From the NCBI GenBank assembly GCA_015490215.1, contig WFYH01000153.1:1-5833 (forward strand): 5,833 nucleotides of DNA, in the 5' to 3' direction. The notes under the pieces were generated by a model that saw only the letters and a list, made by a program, of their open reading frames with translations, had not been told where the DNA came from and made no database searches. This DNA comes from Aquificaceae bacterium. GTDB taxonomy: Bacteria > Aquificota > Aquificia > Aquificales > Aquificaceae. The position numbers and the translations under genes are program-made. Numbering within the stretch: position 1 is the first letter of the stretch; each line of letters begins with the position of its first letter. Positions 1-5,833 of this stretch are shown here, piece after piece.

Positions 1-12
1 CTCAAGGGCTAA
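1..12 (+). other. Possible 3' end of an upstream gene (last three codons and TAA)
   Basis: Read in frame from base 1, the window opens with CTC AAG GGC TAA, which would be Leu-Lys-Gly-stop ending four bases before the rseP start. Genes on this strand are packed this tightly elsewhere in the window, so a preceding operon gene may end here. In many bacteria the gene just before rseP is dxr (DXP reductoisomerase), but three codons cannot identify anything. It may also be chance. Confidence 0.25.
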
Positions 13-16
13 GGGT

Positions 17-1345
17 ATGGAAGCTTTTTTTAACTCGGTTTTCGCCTTCATAGTTCTCGTAGGTTTCCTCATATGGTTTCACGAACTCGGACATTTCCTT
101 TTTGCAAAGCTCTTCGGCGTCAAGGTTGAAGTTTTCTCGGTGGGCTTCGGACCTCCCCTTATAGCCAAAAGGTGGGGTGAAACCCTCTATCAGGTGGCAC
201 TTATACCCCTCGGAGGCTACGTAAAACTTTATGGCGAAGATGTTAAAGTGGACGATCCGAGGGCTTTTTCCTCAAAGAGTCCCCTCCAGAGGATCCTGAT
301 AGCCTTTGCTGGACCCCTTTTTAACATAGTGCTTACGGTCCTTCTCCTTACCCTCGTCTACAGCGTCGGGATTGAAACAGCCAAATACACAAAGGAGCCG
401 GCAGTAATAGGTTATGTAGAAGAAGGCTCTTGGGCTGATAAGGCGGGCATAAGGGCGGGAGACAGGATCCTTGAAATAAACGGTAACAAAGTGGAAAAGT
501 GGGAGGATCTAAAGGCAACGGTGGTCAAATTGGCGGTTTCCGGAAAGAAGGAAGTAAGCGTAGTTTTGGAAAGGAACGGCAAGAGGGTCACCCTGAAGGC
601 TCCGGCTCCCGACGTAGACTCAATTGCGAACGATTTAGGGCTGAACCCAGATCTGCCGCCTGTTGTAGGGAGGGTCTTTAAAAACCTTCCGGGACTCGGG
701 ACCTCCCCCGCCTACCAAGTGGGTTTAAAGGAAGGAGACGTAATACTTGAGGTTAATGGCAAGAAGGTAAGCAGCTGGTATGAGGTGGTGAAGCTGATAA
801 GAAAAAGCAACGGAAAACCCGTAAAGTTGAAGATAAAGAGGGGTGAAAAGATTTTTGTAAAAGAGGTAGTCCCTGCGGTGGATCCTGTGACCAAGAGATC
901 CGTGATAGGCATCTCTCCCTTGGTGGAGACGGTTAAGATAACTTACTCACCTTCTGAAGCTCTCTCTCTGGCGCTGGAGAGGACCAAAGAGCTTACCGTG
1001 ATGACATTTCAGATAATAGGGGGCTTAATAACCGGACAGGTGTCCGCAAAAAACATAGGCGGTCCAATTGCCATAGCCCAGTTTGCAGGGCAGGCTGCCG
1101 AAAGCGGGCTTATCCCCTTCCTGTCTTCCATGGCTTTTATTTCCCTTCAACTTGGGATTTTCAACCTACTGCCCCTGCCTGTATTGGATGGGGGTCTCAT
1201 ACTCCTCTTCCTTCTTGAGATGATCAGGGGAAGACCTATGCCCGACAAGTTCAAGGAATATTGGCAAAAGGTGGGCTTTGCCCTGATAATCACCCTTATG
1301 GTCTTTGTGGTCATAAACGATATAATGAGACTTGTAAGTCGCTGA
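17..1345 (+). CDS. rseP: RIP metalloprotease RseP (site-2 protease family, two PDZ domains)
   Basis: This is an intramembrane zinc protease of the S2P/M50 family. In well-studied bacteria RseP makes the second cut in anti-sigma factors (RseA) and clears remnant signal peptides from the inner membrane. The 442-residue length is normal. The zinc motif HELGH is at residues 22-26 in the first membrane helix, followed by the conserved GGYVKL (66-71) and a helix near 94-116 that starts with FAGP. Two periplasmic PDZ domains follow, about 128-196 (AGIRAGDRILEING) and 215-285 (VGLKEGDVILEVNG). The third zinc ligand lies in NLLPLPVLDGG (383-393; Asp391), and a last helix spans about 417-437. The ATG at 17 is favoured because the N-terminal helix begins directly after it and AAGGG at 4-8 is at ribosome-binding distance. 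It is followed after one base by the nfeD-type gene, so co-transcription is likely. Family assignment is firm; the local substrate is unknown. Confidence 0.96.
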   Translation: MEAFFNSVFAFIVLVGFLIWFHELGHFLFAKLFGVKVEVFSVGFGPPLIAKRWGETLYQVALIPLGGYVKLYGEDVKVDDPRAFSSKSPLQRILIAFAGPLFNIVLTVLLLTLVYSVGIETAKYTKEPAVIGYVEEGSWADKAGIRAGDRILEINGNKVEKWEDLKATVVKLAVSGKKEVSVVLERNGKRVTLKAPAPDVDSIANDLGLNPDLPPVVGRVFKNLPGLGTSPAYQVGLKEGDVILEVNGKKVSSWYEVVKLIRKSNGKPVKLKIKRGEKIFVKEVVPAVDPVTKRSVIGISPLVETVKITYSPSEALSLALERTKELTVMTFQIIGGLITGQVSAKNIGGPIAIAQFAGQAAESGLIPFLSSMAFISLQLGIFNLLPLPVLDGGLILLFLLEMIRGRPMPDKFKEYWQKVGFALIITLMVFVVINDIMRLVSR

Positions 1346-1346
1346 G

Positions 1347-2630
1347 GTGAGGGCGCTCCTAACTCTTCTGCTTCTTCTTGGTCTGTCCTTTTCCAAAGTG
1401 TTCGTGGGAACTTGGGACGGTCCCATAACCCCCGTCACCGCCGACTACGTAAACAGGGTGCTGAGCGAAGCGGAAAGCAAAGGAGGAACCCTCTTTGTCC
1501 TTGAACTCAACACCCCCGGCGGACTCGTTGAGTCCATGAGAAAAATCGTTCAACGTTTTCAGAGATCACCCCTGCCCGTGGTGGTCTTTGTATACCCTCC
1601 CGGTGGAAGGGCAGCCTCCGCAGGCGCCATCATTACCGTATCCGCAGACATAGCCGCTATGGCTCCGGAAACCAATATAGGAGCAGCCCACCCTGTGACC
1701 ATCGGGGACAGATCCCAAAAGGACAAGGAAGGGAAGGACATCCTTCAGGAAAAGGCACTCCAAGACATGCTCGCCTTTGTCAGAAGCATAGCAAAAGAAA
1801 AGGGTAGGAACACGGAAGTTCTTGAAAAGATGGTAAAGGAAAGCCTCGCCCTTTCCGCAGACGAAGCCCTTAAGGAAAAGGTGATAGACCTGATAGCAAG
1901 GGACCTTCAGGACCTGCTGGAGAAGATCCACGGCAGGGAGGTAAAAAAGCACGGTCTGAAGAAGAAGATAGAGACAAAGGGTAAAGAGGTTGTCCGCCTC
2001 AAGGAAAACCTAAAGGAAGAGCTCCTTAAGATGCTGACCAACCCGACGGTCGCTTACCTGCTCCTTATGCTCGGCTTTTATGGGATATTCTTTGAACTTT
2101 ACAATCCGGGAGCTATAGTACCGGGGGTGGTGGGAGCCATATGCCTGCTGTTGGGACTTTACGGGCTTTCGGTCATATCCATGAACTGGCTCGGTTTACT
2201 TTTGATAGTTCTCGGACTCTTGCTTTTCGTTCTTGAGCTTGTCACTCCCACCTTCGGAGCCTTGGCTGTGGGGGGAATTATATCCCTGATGCTCGGCTCC
2301 TTCATACTGATTGAACCCGGATCTCCCTACGGTGAAATATCAAAGTCGGTGGTAGTGGGTATGGCTGTGGCTACAGCCCTCTTCTTTCTCGTAGCGGGAA
2401 GGTTCGGACTGAAAGCTCAGAGGGTAAAAAAGCTCACCGGCAAGGAGGGAATGATAGGGGAAGAAGGAGAGGCGATAACCGACTTTGTAAACGGTAAGGG
2501 TAAGGTCCTCGTCCACGGTGAGATATGGGACGCCCTGAGCGATCAGGATATAAAAAAGGGAGACCCCATAAGGGTGGTTCAAGTTAGGGGGCTAAAGCTG
2601 GTCGTTGAGAAGGGAAATGAAGCTCTCTGA
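1347..2630 (+). CDS. nfeD: NfeD family membrane serine protease (ClpP-like domain plus NfeD domain)
   Basis: This is a long-form NfeD protein of 427 residues: an exported ClpP-fold serine protease fused to membrane helices and a C-terminal OB-fold. Characterised archaeal relatives (Pyrococcus 1510-N) cleave stomatin-type membrane proteins with a Ser/Lys dyad. Residues 1-16 are a short hydrophobic signal peptide. NTPGGL (55-60) is the ClpP-like oxyanion region. ASAGA (90-94) contains the probable nucleophile Ser91, and Lys136 is the likely dyad partner by spacing. Hydrophobic segments run from about 233 to 350 (four or five helices), and the soluble NfeD/OB domain is about 360-425. The GTG start is one base after the rseP stop. 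It has only a weak ribosome site, so translational coupling is likely, and any later start would lose the signal peptide. A stomatin/HflC-like partner gene, often adjacent in other genomes, is not in the window. The neighbour RseP suggests a membrane proteostasis operon. Confidence 0.93.
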   Translation: MRALLTLLLLLGLSFSKVFVGTWDGPITPVTADYVNRVLSEAESKGGTLFVLELNTPGGLVESMRKIVQRFQRSPLPVVVFVYPPGGRAASAGAIITVSADIAAMAPETNIGAAHPVTIGDRSQKDKEGKDILQEKALQDMLAFVRSIAKEKGRNTEVLEKMVKESLALSADEALKEKVIDLIARDLQDLLEKIHGREVKKHGLKKKIETKGKEVVRLKENLKEELLKMLTNPTVAYLLLMLGFYGIFFELYNPGAIVPGVVGAICLLLGLYGLSVISMNWLGLLLIVLGLLLFVLELVTPTFGALAVGGIISLMLGSFILIEPGSPYGEISKSVVVGMAVATALFFLVAGRFGLKAQRVKKLTGKEGMIGEEGEAITDFVNGKGKVLVHGEIWDALSDQDIKKGDPIRVVQVRGLKLVVEKGNEAL

Positions 2631-3426
2631 CCTTATATACGGCAAGGTGGAAGTTTACAAGGAGCTTCCGCCCCCGGAACTTTTAAGAAAGGTTCAGGGA
2701 ATAATGCTTGAAATGCTGGAGACGCTTCATGCTATATGTGAAAAATACAACCTAAGGTATTGGCTTGATAGCGGGACTCTACTCGGTGCCGTGAGGCACA
2801 AAGGATTCATACCTTGGGATGACGACTTGGATGTGTGCATGCCCATAGAGGATTTTTTTAAATTTTTAGAAGTTGCTCCTTCTGAGCTTCCAAGTCATAT
2901 GTTCTTACAAACAAGAAAAACTGATCCGGGCTTTATAAGAGACTTTGCTAAGATAAGAAGCTCCAAAGGCAAGCTACTGGAAAGGTTTGAACTCATAAAG
3001 CTCAAGCAAGGTAGAAAGATAAAATACAACACAGGCATATACATTGACATATTCCCTTGCATAACTGTGAAAAAAAGTGAGTTAAATATACACAAAGCGC
3101 TCTTAAAGCTTACTGACAGAATCTTCAAGATCGCCAATATAGGGTTTATTATGGAAAATTGGTGTAAACTCATAGATAACCTAATGCATAAGGGGTGGGA
3201 AGGGAAAGATCTCATGGTTGTTAGGAGTTCAAGGTATCCGGAGAGAAATTTCTTCGTCCCTCTGGAATCCTTGTATCCGCTTAAACTCTACGACTTTGAG
3301 GGTAAAAAGTTTTGGGGTCCTAAGGATTATGACCCATACCTCAGAGTTCTCTATGGGGACTACATGAAACTTCCCCCGCCGGAGGAAAGATCAACGCACG
3401 CTTACAGGTTGGAAGTGTTTGAGTAA
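2617..3426 (+). CDS. LicD family phosphotransferase (glycan phospho-amino-alcohol transfer)
   Basis: LicD proteins transfer phosphocholine or a similar phospho-head group from a CDP-activated donor to a cell-surface glycan. With the ATG start the protein has 269 residues, normal for the family. Conserved features are DSGTLLGAVRHKGFIPWDDD (51-70) with the metal-binding DDDLD (68-72), GIYIDIFP (140-147), and the C-terminal YLRVLYGDYMKLPP (241-254). No membrane helix or signal is obvious, so it probably acts at the inner face of the membrane. The ATG overlaps the nfeD end by 14 bases. A TTG at 2605 would add four residues and is possible, because the AAGGG before the ATG is only two bases away. 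Codons near the start resemble nfeD, but several lines from about 2820 to 3180 fall to 32-40% G+C. The gene converges with a LicC-like/PLP fusion gene that could supply the activated donor. The transferred group and acceptor glycan are unknown. Confidence 0.9.
   Translation: MKLSDLIYGKVEVYKELPPPELLRKVQGIMLEMLETLHAICEKYNLRYWLDSGTLLGAVRHKGFIPWDDDLDVCMPIEDFFKFLEVAPSELPSHMFLQTRKTDPGFIRDFAKIRSSKGKLLERFELIKLKQGRKIKYNTGIYIDIFPCITVKKSELNIHKALLKLTDRIFKIANIGFIMENWCKLIDNLMHKGWEGKDLMVVRSSRYPERNFFVPLESLYPLKLYDFEGKKFWGPKDYDPYLRVLYGDYMKLPPPEERSTHAYRLEVFE
3402..3426. other. 25-nt tail-to-tail overlap of licD-type and fusion genes
   Basis: The + strand gene ends with TAA at 3424-3426. The - strand gene ends with TAA, read on the + strand as TTA at 3402-3404. 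The last eight codons of each gene therefore share the same DNA. There is no room for a separate terminator between them, and the two mRNAs must be complementary over at least this stretch if each is transcribed to its stop. Confidence 0.9.
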
Positions 3427-5219
3427 ACGTCTTTCAAAGCCTTCACAAAATAATCGTTTTCCTCTTTATCCTTTACAGCAATTCTGATAAACTCGCCCTT
3501 AATTCCGATCTTACCACTCAGGTCTTTTATGAGAATTTCCTTCTCCCAAAGGAGTTTTTCGGTAATCTCCTTAGCTTTAACATTTCCTTTTAGTTTACAC
3601 ATAAAGAAGTTAGCTTCGGAAGGGAAAACTTCCAGAAAAGGGAGCTGTTTCAGTTTTTGAAAAAACCTTCTCCTTTCTTTCCTTACTTTCTTACAAGACT
3701 TCCAAAAGTCTTCTATGTATTTAGGAAATATCTGCAAAAAGAATTCTGCAAAAGAGTTTATATTCCACACAGGTAGCGATTTTCTGACCTTTTCTAAAAT
3801 TCCTTTGTTTGAGGATGCTAAAATGCCCAACCTTAGTCCGGGAACGCCGAAACTTTTGCTTATGCTCTTTAGAACTATCAGATTCGGAAAACTTTCTATG
3901 ATTTCCCTTTTAATCAGAGAAGCTTTGTGCCCCTCACTGCTAAAGTCCACAAACGATTCATCCACTATAACCGTCTTTCCCTTTCTAAGGCTGATCTCAA
4001 GAAGCTCTATCAGTTCATGGAAAGGGATGTAGTTTCCTGAGGGGTTATCGGGATTTATAAGAATAAGCGTCTTTGAGCGAAAAAGAAGCTCTTCTAAATC
4101 TTCAATTGTGTATCTGAAATCCTCCTTTTTGGGTCTCTTAGTTATGAGATTTCCGAATCTGCTTATATATTCGTTAAACGTCGGGATCATAACGCCTGCG
4201 GGATTATCTACAGCTTCGGAAAGAGCGCTTATAAGTTCGGAGGCACCGTTTCCTACAACAATGTTCTGTTCATCCACATCAACCATAAGGGAAGCCAACA
4301 AATTTTGAACACGTAGTGTAGAAGGATAACTTCTTAAAAGCTCTCCAAAGTATGTTTTCATTTCCTCTTCCATTTTCCTCGGCGGGAAGTAAGGATTTAC
4401 AAGATAGCAGAAATCTTTTAAGAAGGGAAATCTCCAGTAACCTCCGTATCTTTCCGAGATTTTCCTTAGTTTGACCGGAGGGGAAGGGGCAAAGATACAC
4501 TCTGCATTTTCTATATCCTGTGGTGTATCTATCTCATACCACCTTTCACCTTTAAGCTTTAAGGCTTTTATCTTTGCCCTTTCTAAGAAAGAGATTACCC
4601 TGAGGACTATCTCGTAGTATTCGTTTTTCCCAACCGAGTTTATGTAAGCCTCTAAGAAAGGAATATAGATTTCTTTTAAGAACTCCTTGGAAAACTTGTA
4701 GATGTTTACAGTCTTGTAGTATTCGTCAACCTCTTCGTAGCTGAAGAATTCCTTTGGAATAAAAGCTACTATGTTATCCTCTTCGTCAAGCTTCACCACC
4801 GTTCCGTCCATCCAAGATTGATATTTGTCAACAACTGCCAGAACCTCTCTTCTGTCTTTTAAAAGACGCTGCAGTATTTTTCCTTCAAAGAGTATGTCAC
4901 TCTCCATAAGCAGTGTGTTGTCTTCCTCTAAGAGATCCCTTGCTAAGTAGAGGGAATAGATGTTGTTGGTCTTGTAGTATTCACTGTTCCGGACAAAGAC
5001 AAAGTTTAAGTTTTTAAATTTACCGCTTACAAAGCTCTCTAACCTTTCCGCCGCGTGACCTGTAACAAGGATTACTCTCTCAACTCCAGCCTTTTCAAGG
5101 TTTCTAAGAGTCCTCTCTATTATGGTTTCTCCGTTGATTTCCACCATACATTTAGGTTTGTCTTTCGTTATGTGTCCCAAGCGTCTGCCCACACCCGCTG
5201 CAAGAATAAGAGCCTGCAT
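3402..5219 (-). CDS. Bifunctional LicC-like nucleotidyltransferase / CobD-like PLP enzyme fusion
   Basis: This 605-residue protein joins two enzymes. Residues about 1-245 are a nucleotidyltransferase of the LicC/phosphocholine cytidylyltransferase type: LAAGVGRRL (7-15), KPKCMVEI (21-28), NNIYSLYL (85-92), a metal-site ESD (106-108) and WYEIDTPQDIENAE (227-240). Residues about 250-605 are a fold-type I PLP enzyme: GNGASE (323-328), NPDNPSG (389-395), DESFVDF (420-426), and SKSFGVPGLRLG (454-465) with Schiff-base Lys455 and phosphate-binding Arg463. The PLP half is closest by eye to CobD (threonine-phosphate decarboxylase) and HisC. Possible roles are decarboxylating a phospho-amino acid or transaminating, with the product then activated as a CDP or similar nucleotide for LicD. 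The ATG at 5219 is chosen because this family starts directly with M-x-A-L-I-LAAG; a GTG at 5237 would add six residues. Neither start has a good ribosome site. Counted lines are about 33-47% G+C, below the flanking nadB and rseP. Domain calls are firm; the substrate is not known. Confidence 0.9.
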   Translation of the reverse strand: MQALILAAGVGRRLGHITKDKPKCMVEINGETIIERTLRNLEKAGVERVILVTGHAAERLESFVSGKFKNLNFVFVRNSEYYKTNNIYSLYLARDLLEEDNTLLMESDILFEGKILQRLLKDRREVLAVVDKYQSWMDGTVVKLDEEDNIVAFIPKEFFSYEEVDEYYKTVNIYKFSKEFLKEIYIPFLEAYINSVGKNEYYEIVLRVISFLERAKIKALKLKGERWYEIDTPQDIENAECIFAPSPPVKLRKISERYGGYWRFPFLKDFCYLVNPYFPPRKMEEEMKTYFGELLRSYPSTLRVQNLLASLMVDVDEQNIVVGNGASELISALSEAVDNPAGVMIPTFNEYISRFGNLITKRPKKEDFRYTIEDLEELLFRSKTLILINPDNPSGNYIPFHELIELLEISLRKGKTVIVDESFVDFSSEGHKASLIKREIIESFPNLIVLKSISKSFGVPGLRLGILASSNKGILEKVRKSLPVWNINSFAEFFLQIFPKYIEDFWKSCKKVRKERRRFFQKLKQLPFLEVFPSEANFFMCKLKGNVKAKEITEKLLWEKEILIKDLSGKIGIKGEFIRIAVKDKEENDYFVKALKDVYSNTSNL

Positions 5220-5264
5220 TAAGATGTAACTTACCACAGAACTTTGTTAAATTTAATAGATGAA
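5220..5264. promoter_or_regulatory. Divergent intergenic gap with A/T palindrome, possible shared promoter
   Basis: These 45 bases separate the start codons of two divergent genes, so promoters for both should be in or near them. The perfect 10-bp palindrome TTAAATTTAA lies at 5247-5256 and could provide a -10-like element in either direction or an operator. I could not match convincing -35 and -10 hexamers at 16-18 bp spacing on either strand, so this is assigned mainly from gene orientation. Confidence 0.35.
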
Positions 5265-5459
5265 ATGAGGCTGCAAACATCCATAGAGGAGCTTATTGAG
5301 TGGTGTAAGATTACCAAGCACGAGATAGACAAGAGGGAAAAGGAATACAAAAAGAAACTTATAGAAGATGTGAAGAAAGCCCTTGAAAGGGGTGCCACAA
5401 AACCCTCACCTTGTAAGAAGAGCTGGAGGGGCAGATTTAACTCAGATAAAAAAGACTAA
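5265..5459 (+). CDS. Small hypothetical protein, helical and lysine-rich
   Basis: I do not recognise this 64-residue protein. Residues about 6-46 are rich in Glu, Lys, Ile and Leu with helix-like spacing (IEELIEW, then KREKEYKKKLIEDVKKALER) and could form an amphipathic helix or short coiled coil. The tail (about 47-64) is basic and contains PSPCKKSW. There are two cysteines, no signal peptide and no membrane helix. The reading frame is supported by codon use like that of the neighbours and by its end: TAA at 5457-5459 overlaps the nadB stop by four bases, a tight tail-to-tail fit. ATG at 5265 is preferred; an in-frame TTG at 5244 would add seven residues. Neither start has a clear ribosome site, which lowers confidence. 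It is divergent from the fusion gene across a 45-base gap. It could be an untranslated stretch, but no competing gene fits here. Confidence 0.6.
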   Translation: MRLQTSIEELIEWCKITKHEIDKREKEYKKKLIEDVKKALERGATKPSPCKKSWRGRFNSDKKD

Positions 5460-5833
5460 AGCGACAGCACCGTGTCCCTGCGGAAGGCTTCATTTTCAAG
5501 AGGGTAGTCCCTTCTATAGTGGACTCCTCTGCTTTCCTTTCTCCACAGTGCTCCTTGGACTGTCAAAAGAGCCACCAAGGTGAGATCGTAGAGCTGACGT
5601 AGATAGGGTGTTCTTTTCACCTTTGAAAAACTTTCAAGCCATTCGGTAAGCTTCCTCTTTGCCTCTTCAAGTCCTTCTTTTTCCCTCTCAAGCCCCACCT
5701 TAGACCACATCAGGTTTCTTAAGTCTTCAAATGTAAAGGGTGGTTCCTCTGTTCCCTCTCCTTTAGAGCTGAACTTTGCGAAGGAAACCTTCAAATACTT
5801 CATATCCAAGAAAATCCTGTATGCGGTTCTGTA
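5456..5833 (-). CDS. nadB: L-aspartate oxidase NadB, C-terminal part (5' end outside window)
   Basis: L-aspartate oxidase is the FAD enzyme that converts aspartate to iminoaspartate, the first step of de novo NAD synthesis together with quinolinate synthase NadA in the cytoplasm. Only the last 125 residues of a protein normally about 510-540 long are present. The frame stays open to the right edge (TAC AGA ACC GCA ... at 5833), so the gene continues beyond it, and the TTG at 5809 is not a real start. The identifying region is the C-terminal helical domain: LRNLMWSKVGLERE, a long charged helix, LYDLTLVALLTVQGALWR, and the signature KESRGVHYRRDYP, which is shared with succinate dehydrogenase/fumarate reductase flavoproteins. 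The NadB form of this signature and the short tail argue against SdhA/FrdA. G+C returns to about 48-55% here. The gene ends on TAG at 5456-5458, overlapping the small + strand gene. Confidence 0.93.
   Translation of the reverse strand, partial: YRTAYRIFLDMKYLKVSFAKFSSKGEGTEEPPFTFEDLRNLMWSKVGLEREKEGLEEAKRKLTEWLESFSKVKRTPYLRQLYDLTLVALLTVQGALWRKESRGVHYRRDYPLENEAFRRDTVLSL

Noticed and set aside
1566..1952. 128-codon open frame on the - strand
   Set aside because: It lies wholly inside the nfeD-type gene, has a Cys/Tyr/Phe-rich composition unlike its neighbours, and resembles no domain. It is a shadow of the real gene.
2895..3215. 106-codon open frame on the - strand inside licD
   Set aside because: The + strand frame carries all LicD motifs; the opposite frame is low-complexity hydrophobic sequence with no recognisable domain.
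3417..3429. GTTT-GAGT-AAAC hairpin as a terminator between the convergent genes
   Set aside because: The stem is only four pairs, lacks G+C strength and has no following T-run on either strand.
3402..4470. PLP half as a class V AEP transaminase, as in PntC-AEPT
   Set aside because: The motifs NPDNPSG, DESFVDF and SKSFGVPGLRLG are those of class I/II enzymes (HisC/CobD). The overall fusion logic is similar, but the PLP domain appears to come from a different family.
3402..5219. Calling the fusion gene cobD for cobalamin synthesis
   Set aside because: The CobD-like half is joined to a LicC-like nucleotidyltransferase, sits beside licD, and no cobalamin genes are present. A glycan head-group role fits better.
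5383..5583. 66-codon + strand frame with a CPCG motif across the nadB end
   Set aside because: It overlaps both the small gene and the nadB C-terminus, whose ESRGVHYRRDYP signature is clear on the - strand. The CPCG is chance.
5807..5809. TTG as the start of a separate 117-residue protein
   Set aside because: The frame stays open to the window edge, and the product is plainly the C-terminus of NadB, so this is an internal codon.

Overview
The window looks like chromosomal DNA from a thermophilic bacterium of the Aquificaceae (Aquifex / Hydrogenobacter / Thermocrinis type). This is inferred from the Lys/Glu-rich proteins, frequent AGG/AAG/ATA/CTT codons, near-zero intergenic space, and the character of the RseP and NfeD proteins. 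No database search was possible, so the genus is not fixed.

Layout. On the + strand, three genes run almost without gaps: rseP (17-1345, site-2 intramembrane metalloprotease), an nfeD-type membrane serine protease (1347-2630), and a LicD-family phosphotransferase (2617-3426). They look like one transcript. On the - strand, converging on licD with a 25-nt overlap of the 3' ends, lies a large two-domain gene (3402-5219). It encodes a LicC-like nucleotidyltransferase fused to a CobD/HisC-like PLP enzyme. A 45-nt gap with an A/T palindrome separates it from a divergent small gene of unknown function (5265-5459). That small gene ends 4 nt inside the 3' end of nadB (L-aspartate oxidase), which enters from the right edge on the - strand and is represented only by its C-terminus. 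No stretch of 300 bases lacks a gene, and I see no tRNA, rRNA, CRISPR array, insertion sequence or convincing intrinsic terminator.

How the genes may work together. RseP and NfeD are membrane quality-control proteases. The LicD protein and the fusion enzyme form a plausible two-gene module for decorating a surface glycan. The CobD-like domain could make an amino-alcohol phosphate, for example ethanolamine phosphate from O-phosphoserine. The LicC-like domain could activate it with CTP, and LicD could transfer the phospho-amino-alcohol to a glycan. This would need no choline/ethanolamine kinase (LicA), and none is seen here. The domain assignments are well supported by motifs; the substrate and the pathway are inference.

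Base composition changes across the window. Hand-counted lines in rseP/nfeD and nadB are about 47-57% G+C. Most lines counted from about 2820 to 3180 in licD and in the fusion gene are about 32-40%, although single lines reach 47%. This suggests that the glycan-decoration module has a different history from its flanks.
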